A stretch of DNA of 64,000 bases from NCBI RefSeq assembly GCF_001594015.1, contig NZ_LTBC01000002.1, forward strand, positions 1 to 64,000, given 5' to 3'. This document shows, one piece after another, positions 11,125 to 19,829 of this stretch. Numbering within the stretch: the first letter of the stretch is position 1; each line of letters starts with the position of its first letter. A program made the position numbers and the translations under genes. This stretch comes from Moorella mulderi DSM 14980. GTDB lineage: Bacteria; Bacillota; DSM-521; Neomoorellales; Neomoorellaceae. The notes under the pieces are model-generated. The model was not told the origin of the DNA. It saw only the letters and a list, made by a program, of their open reading frames with translations, and ran no database searches.

Positions 11125-13680
11125 ATGCATCCAGCCCATTTGTTTTATGTGCAATTACGGTTACCGGAGAAGTTAAGGCCTCTCCAGGAGATGGCCTTCA
11201 ACCTCTACTGGCCCCGGGACCTGGAAACAGCCTCCCTTTTCCGCCGCCTCGATCCTGACCTGTGGGATGAGACTGGACACAACCCGGTCCTCTTCTTACG
11301 CCTCCTGCCGGAGGAACGGCTAATGGCCTGCGCCGGGGATCCCGGTTATACAGCCGAGCTTGACCGGATCTGGCAGCAGTACCAGGCCTATTTGGGGCGC
11401 CGGTTTAGCTGGAGCCAGGAGCACAACCTTACCGGCAACCCGGTTATTGCCTATTTCTCAGCTGAGTTTGGCTTGAGTGCCGCCCTGCCTATCTATGCCG
11501 GGGGGCTGGGCCTCCTGGCCGGAGATTATATGAAGTCGGCCAGCGACCTGGGCCTGCCCCTGGTAGGCGTCGGCCTCCTGTACCGGGAGGGCTACTTCCG
11601 CCAGCGCCTCGACCGCCAGGGCTGGCAGCAGGAGGTTTACCCGCGTTATAATTTTTACGACCTGCCCCTGGAACTGGAACGCCGGGCCGACGGCAGTCCT
11701 CTTATCATCCAGGTAGCCTTCCCGGACCGGGAGGTTAAGGCGCAGGTCTGGCGGGCCAAAGTTGGCCGCCTGAACCTCTACTTTCTGGATGCCGATTGCC
11801 AGGACAACTGGGAAAGCGACCGTAGTATTACCGACCGGCTCTACGGCGGCGACCTGGAAAAGCGCATCCAGCAGGAAATCCTCCTGGGTATTGGCGGGGT
11901 ACGGGCGTTGGCGGCCCTGGGTATCGAAGCAACCATCTGCCATTTAAACGAAGGCCATTCGGCCTTCCTGGCCCTGGAGCGCATCCGCCGGTTACAAGAA
12001 AAGCACGGCCTGGATTTTGCCGCGGCCAGGGAACTGGCCGCCAGCGGTCACATCTTTACTACCCATACTCCAGTGGCAGCCGGTATCGACCTGTTTCCAC
12101 CCTACTTGATGGACAAGTATTTCACCGATTATTACCAGTCCCTGGGCCTCTCCCGCCAGGAATTCCTGGCCCTGGGCCGCCAGGATCCCAATAACCAGCA
12201 GGAGCCCTTCAATATGGCCGTCCTGGCCCTGCGCCTGTCGGTCTGGGCCAACGGCGTCAGCCGCCTCCACGGCCGGACGGCCCGGAAGATGTGGCAATCA
12301 GTCTGGCCGGAAGTCCCGGAAGGGGAGATACCCATCGGGGCTATTACCAACGGCGTTCATACCCTCAGCTGGGTAGGGAGCAGGATGGCCGCCCTTTACG
12401 ACCGCTACCTTGGCCCCGGCTGGCGGGAAGACCCGGCGGAAGCCGCCAACTGGGCCGGGGTTGAGCACATACCGGCGCGGGAGCTGTGGCAGGCCCACGA
12501 AGAGCAGCGGGAAGAACTGGTGGCTTTTGTCAGGAAGAAGCTGGCGGCGCAACTGGAAGCCAGGGGGGGTGGTTTGCTGGAGATTGCCGGCGCCGGTGAG
12601 GTCCTGCATCCCCGCGCCCTGACCATTGGCTTTGCCCGCCGTTTTGCTGCTTACAAGCGGCCGGCCCTTCTCTTCAGCGACCCTGAACGCCTGGCCCGGC
12701 TTTTCGGCGACCCGCAGCGGCCGGTCCAGGTCATTTTTGCCGGTAAAGCCCATCCCGGTGATGAAGAAGGGAAAAAACTGATCCAGCAAATTGTAGCCTA
12801 TGCCGGCCGTGAGGAATTCCGTTCCCGGGTAGTCTTCCTGGAGGATTATGATCTGGAGATGGCCCGATACCTGGTCCGGGGGGTCGACGTCTGGTTGGGC
12901 AACCCGCGCCGGCCCCTGGAAGCCAGCAGTACCAGCGGCATGAAGGCGGTTCTCAACGGTGCCCTCCATGTCAGTACCCTGGACGGCTGGTGGGATGAAG
13001 CCTGGACCCCGGCAGCGGGGTGGGCCATCGGCCGGGGCGAGGTTTACGGCGATGTGGCTTACCAGGATGCCCTGGAAGCAGAACAGCTTTATGACTTGCT
13101 GGAAAAGGAGATTATCCCCTTGTTTTACGCTCGCGATGGGGAAGGGTTACCTGCAGCTTGGGTGGAAAGGATGAAGAAGTCCATCCAGACCTACGGGCCT
13201 GTTTTTAATACCCACCGCATGGTCCGGGAATACAGCCGGCAGTTTTATGTCCCGGCGGCCGGGCTTTACCAGCGCCTGGAGGCCGGGAGGCAGGAGAGGG
13301 CCAGGAACCTGGCCGCCTGGAAGAGCAGGGTGCATGCAGGTTGGCCCCAGGTGCGAGTGGAAAGGGTAGAGGATGACGGGGGGAGGGATCTGGCCGTTGG
13401 GAGCATTCTAACCGTCCGTGCCTGGATTTTTTTGGGAGCTTTGCAGCCTTCGGATGTAAGTGTAGAAATCTACCACGGGTCGCTGGATGCTGGGGGTGAA
13501 ATTATAGCTGGAGAAAAGGAAACAATGAATCTAGTTCAGGAAACTGGTGAAGGCAGGTATTTATACAGCGGGGTGATTTCCTGCCGCCGGGCCGGGCGCC
13601 AGGGCTATAACGTGCGGGTGTTACCCTGCCATGTTGATCTGGCCCATCCTTTTCAGACTGGCCTGATCCTGTGGGGATGA
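11125..13680 (+). CDS. glgP: Alpha-glucan phosphorylase (GT35, DUF3417 type)
   Basis: Cytoplasmic glucan phosphorylase releasing glucose-1-phosphate from alpha-glucans with PLP as cofactor. At 851 residues it has the length of the bacterial/archaeal DUF3417-containing group, with the DUF3417 domain at the N-terminus (about 12-110). Other blocks are YFSAEFGL, NEGHSAFLALER, FTTHTPVAAGID, ITNGVH and the PLP-lysine segment ASSTSGMKAVLNG. ATG 11125 follows a GGGAGAGATAAGG stretch; the frame extends 11 codons further upstream. It lies between the branching/transferase fusion and malQ, fitting a glycogen degradation arm of the same operon. Confidence 0.9.
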   Translation: MHPAHLFYVQLRLPEKLRPLQEMAFNLYWPRDLETASLFRRLDPDLWDETGHNPVLFLRLLPEERLMACAGDPGYTAELDRIWQQYQAYLGRRFSWSQEHNLTGNPVIAYFSAEFGLSAALPIYAGGLGLLAGDYMKSASDLGLPLVGVGLLYREGYFRQRLDRQGWQQEVYPRYNFYDLPLELERRADGSPLIIQVAFPDREVKAQVWRAKVGRLNLYFLDADCQDNWESDRSITDRLYGGDLEKRIQQEILLGIGGVRALAALGIEATICHLNEGHSAFLALERIRRLQEKHGLDFAAARELAASGHIFTTHTPVAAGIDLFPPYLMDKYFTDYYQSLGLSRQEFLALGRQDPNNQQEPFNMAVLALRLSVWANGVSRLHGRTARKMWQSVWPEVPEGEIPIGAITNGVHTLSWVGSRMAALYDRYLGPGWREDPAEAANWAGVEHIPARELWQAHEEQREELVAFVRKKLAAQLEARGGGLLEIAGAGEVLHPRALTIGFARRFAAYKRPALLFSDPERLARLFGDPQRPVQVIFAGKAHPGDEEGKKLIQQIVAYAGREEFRSRVVFLEDYDLEMARYLVRGVDVWLGNPRRPLEASSTSGMKAVLNGALHVSTLDGWWDEAWTPAAGWAIGRGEVYGDVAYQDALEAEQLYDLLEKEIIPLFYARDGEGLPAAWVERMKKSIQTYGPVFNTHRMVREYSRQFYVPAAGLYQRLEAGRQERARNLAAWKSRVHAGWPQVRVERVEDDGGRDLAVGSILTVRAWIFLGALQPSDVSVEIYHGSLDAGGEIIAGEKETMNLVQETGEGRYLYSGVISCRRAGRQGYNVRVLPCHVDLAHPFQTGLILWG

Positions 13681-13713
13681 AAATATATTTCCAGGGAAAG
13701 GGGGGAATATATT

Positions 13714-14070
13714 ATGCTGGCCAGGGATATTATGACGACGGATGTAATCGTGATCAACGCCTCGGCCCGGATTTACGAGTTGACCAGGTTGCTGGCGGAG
13801 CACAAAATCAGCGGGGTACCGGTATGCGATGACGGCAATCGCGTGGTGGGAATGGTCACGGAAGGGGATTTGATCGGTTTAAAGAATGGTAACCGGGTGC
13901 GGGACATTATGAGCCGGGAAGTCATCGGCGTTGACGCCGAGATGCCAGTAGAAGAGGTGGCCGCTGTTTTACATGAAAAGAAAATCAAACGGGTACCTGT
14001 CTACAGTAACGGCCGCCTAGTGGGCATTATTAGCCGGGCCGACATTGTCGCCGCCATGGCCAGGAGATAA
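13714..14070 (+). CDS. Tandem CBS-domain protein
   Basis: A 118-residue protein made only of two CBS repeats (about 1-58 and 60-118). Blocks are MTTDVIVINASARIYELTRLL with GVPVCDDGNRVVGMVTEGDL, and MSREVIGVDAEMPVEEVA with RVPVYSNGRLVGIISRAD. Such pairs bind adenosine nucleotides (AMP, ATP, SAM) in many proteins. It is inside the glycogen operon between glgP and malQ, so an energy-sensing role for a neighbouring enzyme is plausible but unproven. It could equally act on an unlinked target. A strong purine SD lies 8 nt before ATG. Confidence 0.85.
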   Translation: MLARDIMTTDVIVINASARIYELTRLLAEHKISGVPVCDDGNRVVGMVTEGDLIGLKNGNRVRDIMSREVIGVDAEMPVEEVAAVLHEKKIKRVPVYSNGRLVGIISRADIVAAMARR

Positions 14071-14097
14071 TTAATCAATAAGGCAACCGAGAGGGCT

Positions 14098-16167
14098 ATG
14101 TCTTCGTTAGTAAAAGAGTTGCGTCTTTTGTACCGGCTATGCCGGTTGTATGGCGTGGAGCCTGCCTATCGCGACGTGGAGGGTAAACTCCGGGCAGCCG
14201 GGCCGGAGTCGTTACTGGCGGTGCTGCGGGCCCTGGGGGCGCCGGTGGCGGGCCTGGCTGACGTTCCCGGCGCCCTGCGGGAGCGGCGGCTGCAATACTG
14301 GCGACGTTTCTGTGAGCCGGTAGCTGTAGCCTGGTCCGGCCGGCTGCCACGCCTGGAACTGCGCCTGCCCGTCCGGAGGGCAGCCGGGCCCCTGGAGTGC
14401 AGGCTGCGCCTGGAAGACGGCCGGTTGTGGCAGCTGGTAAGCGACCCGGCCCGCCTGCCTCTTATCCGGGTTACCGAGGTGGAAGGGGTAGCCTTTGAAG
14501 CCAGGCAGCTCACCCTTCCCGCCAGGCTGCCCTGGGGTTACCACCACCTCCATTTGCGCCTGCCGGGCCTTACCAGGGAGGTATTGATTATTGCCGCCCC
14601 CTCCCGGGCCTGGTACCGGGCAGCAGGCCAGGGGGAACACCTCTGGGGCTGTTTTTTGCCCCTCTATGCCCTTCATTCATGCCGGAGCCTGGGGGCCGGG
14701 GATTTCGGCGACCTGGAGGTCCTATCCCTCTGGGTCAACAACCTGGGGGGCAGCTTTACCGGCACTTTACCCTTACTGGCGGCTTTCCTGGATGAGCCCT
14801 TTGACCCCAGCCCTTACCAGCCGGTCAGCCGCCTCTTCTGGAACGAGTTTTACCTGGATATTTCCCGCCTGGAAGAGGTACAGCAGTGCCAGGAAGTGCG
14901 GGACTTGCTAAACTCGGCGGCGGTCCAGGAGGAGATAGCCTCTTTGCGGGCTGCGCCCCTTGTCGACTATCGCCGGGGGATGGCCCTGAAAAGACGCCTG
15001 TTGGCCCTCTGTGCCCGCATTTTTTTTACTGGCAACACCGGCGGCCGGGCGGAGATGGAAGCCTGGCTGGCAGGCAACCCGGCAGCCCGGGACTACGCCC
15101 GTTTCCGGGCCGCCGTCGAAAAGCAGCACGCCACCTGGCCGGAGTGGCCCTCCCGGATGCGGGAGGGCTGCCTTAAAGAAGGCGATTACGACCCGGAAGC
15201 CATGCAATACCACCTGTACGTCCAGTGGCAGGCCCACCGGCAGGTACAGGCCCTGGCGGCTCGCGCCCGGCGCTCCGGCCCGGGCTTATACCTGGACCTG
15301 CCCCTGGGGGTCCACCGTGAGGGCTATGATGTCTGGCGCCATCGCCGGGATTTCGCCCTGGCGGCCAGCAGCGGCGCCCCGCCGGATACCTTTTTCCGCG
15401 AGGGGCAGGACTGGGAGTTTCCTCCCCTGCACCCGGAGGGGATACGGGAAGACGGTTACCGCTATTACATCGCCTGCCTGCGCCATCACCTGCGCCACGC
15501 CGGTATCCTGCGCCTGGACCACGTCATGGGTTTGCACCGCCTCTATTGGATACCACGGGGCCTGGCAGCCACGGAGGGGGTTTATGTGCACTACCACGCC
15601 GGGGAATTTTATGCCATCCTGGCCCTGGAGTCCCGGCGCCACAGGGCTATCCTGGTGGGCGAAGACTTGGGAACGGTGCCCGGTTACGTGCGCCGGGCCA
15701 TGACCAGGCATAATATCAACCGCATGTATGTCCTGGCCACGGAGTACACAGGAAATCCGGACCGGGCCCTGGGACCGGTACCTCCTCGAAGCCTGGCCAG
15801 CCTGAACACCCATGATATGCCGCCCTTTGCCGCCTTCTGGCGGGAAAGGCAAAAGAGCGGCCGCCAGCGGGCGGCCTTACCGGTCTTCCTTTATAACCGC
15901 GGCTTTTTGCAGGTGGCTACGACAGCCACCGGGAGTCTCCTGCAGGGGTGCCTGGAATACCTGGCCGCCAGCCCGGCGCGTTTGCTCCTGGTCAACCTGG
16001 AAGACCTGTGGCTGGAGACGGAGCCCCAGAATATCCCAGGGACAGGCACCGGCTACCCCAACTGGCGGCGTAAAGCCCGCTACAACCTGGAGGAGTTCAC
16101 CCGGCAGCCCGGGGTGGTATCGCTCCTGCGGGAGGTTAACTACTGGCGCGGTGCTGCTGAGCAATAG
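14098..16167 (+). CDS. malQ: 4-alpha-glucanotransferase (GH77)
   Basis: Amylomaltase/disproportionating enzyme of 689 residues that moves maltodextrin segments between chains. It has an N-terminal beta-rich region of about 165 residues followed by the GH77 barrel. Catalytic residues are visible as D474 in LRLDHVMGL, E522 in LVGEDLGTVP and D573 in NTHDMPPF. It is the last gene of the glucan operon, 27 nt after the CBS gene. Its SD is weak (GAGAGGG). With the phosphorylase it would let glycogen be trimmed to glucose-1-phosphate and short oligosaccharides. No signal peptide is seen, so it is cytoplasmic. Confidence 0.92.
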   Translation: MSSLVKELRLLYRLCRLYGVEPAYRDVEGKLRAAGPESLLAVLRALGAPVAGLADVPGALRERRLQYWRRFCEPVAVAWSGRLPRLELRLPVRRAAGPLECRLRLEDGRLWQLVSDPARLPLIRVTEVEGVAFEARQLTLPARLPWGYHHLHLRLPGLTREVLIIAAPSRAWYRAAGQGEHLWGCFLPLYALHSCRSLGAGDFGDLEVLSLWVNNLGGSFTGTLPLLAAFLDEPFDPSPYQPVSRLFWNEFYLDISRLEEVQQCQEVRDLLNSAAVQEEIASLRAAPLVDYRRGMALKRRLLALCARIFFTGNTGGRAEMEAWLAGNPAARDYARFRAAVEKQHATWPEWPSRMREGCLKEGDYDPEAMQYHLYVQWQAHRQVQALAARARRSGPGLYLDLPLGVHREGYDVWRHRRDFALAASSGAPPDTFFREGQDWEFPPLHPEGIREDGYRYYIACLRHHLRHAGILRLDHVMGLHRLYWIPRGLAATEGVYVHYHAGEFYAILALESRRHRAILVGEDLGTVPGYVRRAMTRHNINRMYVLATEYTGNPDRALGPVPPRSLASLNTHDMPPFAAFWRERQKSGRQRAALPVFLYNRGFLQVATTATGSLLQGCLEYLAASPARLLLVNLEDLWLETEPQNIPGTGTGYPNWRRKARYNLEEFTRQPGVVSLLREVNYWRGAAEQ

Positions 16168-16190
16168 CTTCCCTGTCGTAAATAAAAATC

Positions 16191-16219
16191 TTGACAGACC
16201 CCCTAACTTAATAAAAAAT
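16191..16219 (+). promoter_or_regulatory. Possible promoter of the subtilisin gene
   Basis: A perfect TTGACA (16191-16196) stands in an A/T-rich gap, with AAAAAT 17 bp downstream as the nearest -10 candidate. The -35 is convincing and the -10 is poor. Confidence 0.3.
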
Positions 16220-16255
16220 ATCTAAGAAATCTAGCGGGGAAGGAGAGGTTAGGCT

Positions 16256-17467
16256 TTGCAAAAGTTGTTAAGGTGGTTGATTTTATCTTTAGCAGGTATA
16301 ATTTTAACATTACTATTTGCTTCTACTAGTAGTTTCGCAGCTACCAACCCCATTTTAATTCCCGGCCAGGATGACACGCCCGCTTCGGAGCAAATTCTCG
16401 TTAAATTTAAACCCGGCATCCCTCAAGCCGTTAAGGAGAGGGTACATGTTCAAAATGATGCCCAGGTAATTGACGCTATCCCTGAGATAGGAATTGAAGT
16501 AGTTAAAGTAGCAAAGGGAAAAGCCCGGGAGAAAGTAGCCAATTACAGCCGCAATCCCCATGTGGAATTTGCCGAGCCAGACTACATAGCCCGCGCTGTT
16601 TTCATTCCTGATGATCCCTATTTTGAGAAACAGTGGGGGATGGCCAAGATTCAGGCACCGGATGCTTGGAAGGTGACCAAGGGGAGCCGGGAAGTAAAAA
16701 TCGCCATTCTAGATTCCGGGATTGACCAGGATCACGAAGACCTGAGAACCCAAATTGTGGCCAACGTTGATTTTACCCCTAGCAAGACGGTAGATGATAA
16801 ATTCGGTCATGGTACTCACGTGGCGGGAATTGCTGCAGCAGCCACCAACAACGGCAAAGGGGTGGCAGGTGTCGGCTTTAAGTGCAGCCTCATGAACGTT
16901 AAAGTATTGGGCGATGACGGGAGCGGTTACTATAGCTGGTTGGCTAAGGGTATAATATGGGCCACAAAAAATGGGGCCAAGGTCATCAATATTAGCGCTG
17001 GTAGCAACAGGCCTTCTAAGGTATTAGAAAAAGCTATCAATTATGCCTGGAGCCAGGGAGTGGTCCTGGTTGCCGCAGCTGGAAATGACAATTCCTCAGC
17101 TCCCTTTTATCCCGCTTTTTATACTAATTGCATCGCAGTAGGAGCTACAGACGAAAACGACAGCCGCGCGTTCTTTTCTAATTATGGGCCATGGGTGGAC
17201 ATTGCCGCGCCGGGTTTAAACATCTTTTCTACCACCCCCAACCACGACAACTATATTCACAATTATGGCATAGCCCTGGGCTACGACTACCTGTCAGGGA
17301 CCTCTATGGCCAGCCCGCACGTAGCCGGAATAGCAGCTTTAGTCTGGGCCAAGTATCCTGGCTTGAGCAATGCAGAGGTAAGGAAGAGGATCGAGACAGG
17401 GGCGGATCCCGCAGAGGGCTTTGATCCGCCTATAGGACGGGCTAACGCCTATAAGGCTTTACGGTGA
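16256..17467 (+). CDS. Secreted subtilisin-family serine protease (S8)
   Basis: A 403-residue extracellular protease. A Sec signal peptide occupies residues 1-28 (KLLRWLILSLAGIILTLLF, likely cut after SFA). An inhibitor I9-type propeptide region spans about 42-112 and the S8 catalytic domain about 125-403. The triad is D153 (ILDSGID), H185 (GHGTHVAG) and S351 (GTSMASPHVAG), with oxyanion Asn in AAAGNDN. The start is TTG 16256 after AGGAGAGG. The layout is like the thermophilic fervidolysin/thermitase type. It is convergent with a PrcB-like gene whose 3' end overlaps by 9 nt. Confidence 0.92.
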   Translation: MQKLLRWLILSLAGIILTLLFASTSSFAATNPILIPGQDDTPASEQILVKFKPGIPQAVKERVHVQNDAQVIDAIPEIGIEVVKVAKGKAREKVANYSRNPHVEFAEPDYIARAVFIPDDPYFEKQWGMAKIQAPDAWKVTKGSREVKIAILDSGIDQDHEDLRTQIVANVDFTPSKTVDDKFGHGTHVAGIAAAATNNGKGVAGVGFKCSLMNVKVLGDDGSGYYSWLAKGIIWATKNGAKVINISAGSNRPSKVLEKAINYAWSQGVVLVAAAGNDNSSAPFYPAFYTNCIAVGATDENDSRAFFSNYGPWVDIAAPGLNIFSTTPNHDNYIHNYGIALGYDYLSGTSMASPHVAGIAALVWAKYPGLSNAEVRKRIETGADPAEGFDPPIGRANAYKALR

Positions 17468-17902
17468 AACATTATTTTCGAGGCGGGCTAGTTCCAACCC
17501 CTTTTCTGCCACAAAGATAAACGTTAGCAGCCCGCGGGGAGATAAAGCAGCTTTAGCTACCTCAGCGACCATTAGAGGGTGAGTGACAACCTGAGGATAA
17601 AATTTTAGGGGTTCCGGCTCGATAAACTTTATTTTTATAATAACTTCCCAATCATGTTGGGCTATTTGCGAAATTGAGATCTTATAACCGGGATTGGGTT
17701 TTATCCCCCAGCAGGCGAGGAGATAAACATTTTGGATGAAGTCTGCTCCCTTGGGGGCTCCATGGTAATACTTTTGGTAGTTTTCTTCAGTAAGCACCAA
17801 AAAAAGCGCTTCCGGGGAAGGTATGGCCCAGGAGCCAGGATCGGGCAGGAGGCGGAAAGGTATAGAAGCATCCCTTCTACAGATAGGTATTCCGCTTTTC
17901 AT
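17459..17902 (-). CDS. PrcB-like protease-associated protein
   Basis: A 147-residue protein. Its C-terminal half (about 60-120), with CWGIKPNPGYKISISQIA, KIKFIEPEPLKFYPQVVTHPLMV, looks like the PrcB C-terminal domain. In oral spirochetes PrcB stabilises a subtilisin-like protease complex. No signal peptide is visible in this start choice (ATG 17902, preceded by GGTGAAAG), which is odd for an extracellular partner. The gene overlaps the 3' end of the upstream HD-GYP gene by 26 nt and is tail-to-tail with the subtilisin gene. Family assignment is from pattern memory and is moderate. Confidence 0.5.
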   Translation of the reverse strand: MKSGIPICRRDASIPFRLLPDPGSWAIPSPEALFLVLTEENYQKYYHGAPKGADFIQNVYLLACWGIKPNPGYKISISQIAQHDWEVIIKIKFIEPEPLKFYPQVVTHPLMVAEVAKAALSPRGLLTFIFVAEKGLELARLENNVSP

Positions 17903-19550
17903 ATGCTTCTTTCACCGCTTCCAGAAAGAGGTCTACGAGCAACGGGTCATAGTGCTTACCAGCATACTTCTGCAATTCTTGGCTGGCTTGCGAAAAGGTC
18001 AGCGCCTTCTTGTAGGGGCGATCGGTAGTCATGGCATCGAAGCTGTCGGCCAGGCGCACAATGCGCGCCGGGAGCGGGATTTCCTCTCCCTTTAAACCAT
18101 CCGGATAACCAGAGCCATCGTAGTTTTCATGATGGGAGCGAATAATCGGTGATATATCTTGGAAAAATAGTAAAGGTTTGACTATTTCGCTTCCTAATAT
18201 TGTATGCATCTTCATGATCTCCCATTCTCTTTCGGTTAAAGAACCTGTTTTATTTAGGATAGCGCTCTCAACTTCGATCTTACCCAGGTCGTGTAAATAG
18301 GCACCGTAGCGCAAGGTATCTTTTTCTTCCTCAGAGAGGGATAATTTTTTCGCTAGGGCCAAAGAATAAGACATAACCCTCTCGGAATGACCGAAGGTGT
18401 AGCGGTCTTTGATATTTATCAGCGCCACTAGGGTCTGGAGGGTAGGGAAAGCTTCCTTGACTTTTAAGTGGGTTATCTCGCTGATTATAGAATAATAAAG
18501 GTAAGCGTCACCTCGCGAGTACTTGGTTCTGTATAGATCATTTTCTGCCGCCCTCACCAGGGACGAAACCCCGTCAGCATCAGCCGGGTAGCTCGCTAAT
18601 CCTGTAACAATGGTAAAGGCCTTAAAAGGCGGCGTCCTTTCACTATCCAGCAAGGAAACGGTGGCCCGGCTTACTATTTTTTCTTTTATAAGTGAAGTCA
18701 CCCTGGTAGCCTCACTTTTTTCTTTCCCGGGAAAAACCAGGGCGAATTCATCGCTGCCGTAGCGGGCTGCATAACACGGCTCTTTGATTTCCTCCCCCAA
18801 TAGTTGCCCGATGTTAGCTAAAATTTCATCTCCCTTCTGGTAACCGTAAACCGTGTTAAAGTACTTAAATTGATCGATGTCTAATAAGGCAAAGGATACA
18901 GGAAGATTTTCCGCTGCTGCTTTTTGCAAGGTTAGGGCCAGCTTTTCCTGCAGGTAGCGGTGGTTGTACAGTCCGGTTAATTGATCGTAATCGGCCAGCT
19001 GGAGCAACTCCTGCCGGGTTTTCCTTTCTACTTCCATCAGCCCGCCCACCAGCCAGGTGAGCAGGAGATTAACGCCGGTGATGATGGAGTTTGTTTGGAA
19101 AATTTCAGGAGGCAAATAGTTATGCAGCCGGTAATCCAGGAAAAAAAGGAGGGCGCTGGTCAGCACAGCGGCTGTTGTCCCCCCCAACTTGCCCAGGCTG
19201 GTGGAGGCGATTATGGAGGGAACCAAAATCAAAACCTTGGCCCCGAAAAAATTATGGCTGTACCAGAGAAAGATAAAGGCCAAAGGGAAAATGACGGCCA
19301 GCAGCAAAATCTCATCTATCTGCGGCTGTTCCAGAGTAGTTATCCTGGGGAGGAGCTTGCCGGCAGTATACGCTATAATTGTTGCAGTGAATATAATAAA
19401 CATAAATAGCAAATACAAAGGAAAATGTAAACCTAACGGTAGATTATAAAAGCTGAAAACGATCATTAAAAAAATCAAAAGGCTGACGATATGAGTAACT
19501 AAAATATACTCGGATATCTCCTGCGCCCTCTTTTGCTCCCACTTGCGCAT
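17877..19550 (-). CDS. Membrane GGDEF / HD-GYP protein
   Basis: A 557-residue c-di-GMP protein. An N-terminal membrane domain of about six helices covers residues 15-175. A GGDEF domain follows (about 185-345) and a C-terminal HD-GYP domain (about 360-555). The HD-GYP motifs are intact (HSERV, HDLGK, HHENYDGSGYPDGLKG), so c-di-GMP hydrolysis is likely. The GGDEF signature is degenerate (RYGSDEF) with no RxxD inhibitory site, so cyclase activity is doubtful. ATG 19550 is chosen for its GGGAG site 9 nt upstream. It lies directly after agrB-agrD, separated by a terminator-like hairpin, suggesting that it is a partly read-through output of the peptide-signal cassette. Confidence 0.9.
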   Translation of the reverse strand: MRKWEQKRAQEISEYILVTHIVSLLIFLMIVFSFYNLPLGLHFPLYLLFMFIIFTATIIAYTAGKLLPRITTLEQPQIDEILLLAVIFPLAFIFLWYSHNFFGAKVLILVPSIIASTSLGKLGGTTAAVLTSALLFFLDYRLHNYLPPEIFQTNSIITGVNLLLTWLVGGLMEVERKTRQELLQLADYDQLTGLYNHRYLQEKLALTLQKAAAENLPVSFALLDIDQFKYFNTVYGYQKGDEILANIGQLLGEEIKEPCYAARYGSDEFALVFPGKEKSEATRVTSLIKEKIVSRATVSLLDSERTPPFKAFTIVTGLASYPADADGVSSLVRAAENDLYRTKYSRGDAYLYYSIISEITHLKVKEAFPTLQTLVALINIKDRYTFGHSERVMSYSLALAKKLSLSEEEKDTLRYGAYLHDLGKIEVESAILNKTGSLTEREWEIMKMHTILGSEIVKPLLFFQDISPIIRSHHENYDGSGYPDGLKGEEIPLPARIVRLADSFDAMTTDRPYKKALTFSQASQELQKYAGKHYDPLLVDLFLEAVKEAYEKRNTYL

Positions 19551-19632
19551 CGACGCTTCTCCCTTGCCAGAATTAAAGCTGAGCCGTCTTCTCCCCTTCA
19601 CTTGCCTGGACCCGAGAGCCTCCATTATTCCC

Positions 19633-19673
19633 AAAAAATTGGTACCGGGAAGGGCGGGGCTTCCCGGTACCAA
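19633..19673 (-). terminator. Strong terminator or attenuator between agrD and the HD-GYP gene
   Basis: A perfect 14-bp stem (19639-19652 with 19660-19673) and 7-nt loop are followed on the minus strand by six T. It begins 7 nt past the agrD stop and precedes the HD-GYP start by about 80 nt. It could end the agr transcript or set a ratio between agr and HD-GYP expression. Confidence 0.85.
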
Positions 19674-19679
19674 AATGCT

Positions 19680-19811
19680 TTACTTGCGGAGGGACCTGGG
19701 CACCTCGGGCTGATAGAAACAGACTGAACAAGTCGGCTTGACCCCAATAGCAGCGGCGAAGGCCAAGACGCTGAATGCGGCAGGCAAAAGGCGGTAAAGT
19801 AAACGCTTCAT
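19680..19811 (-). CDS. agrD: AgrD-like cyclic lactone autoinducer precursor (43 aa)
   Basis: A short gene with a strong SD (AGGAGGTGA) 18 nt after the agrB stop. The 43-residue product has an N-terminal amphipathic/hydrophobic helix (MKRLLYRLLPAAFSVLAFAA). It then has KPTCSVCFYQPEVP and a charged tail ending LRK. Cys followed by aromatic residues, a YQPE(V/I)P motif and a short C-terminal tail are the features of clostridial AgrD precursors. AgrB would cut the tail and form a thiolactone through a Cys, probably C28 or C31. Two cysteines make the ring size uncertain. Confidence 0.85.
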   Translation of the reverse strand: MKRLLYRLLPAAFSVLAFAAAIGVKPTCSVCFYQPEVPRSLRK

Positions 19812-19829
19812 CCTCTTTCACCTCCTTTT

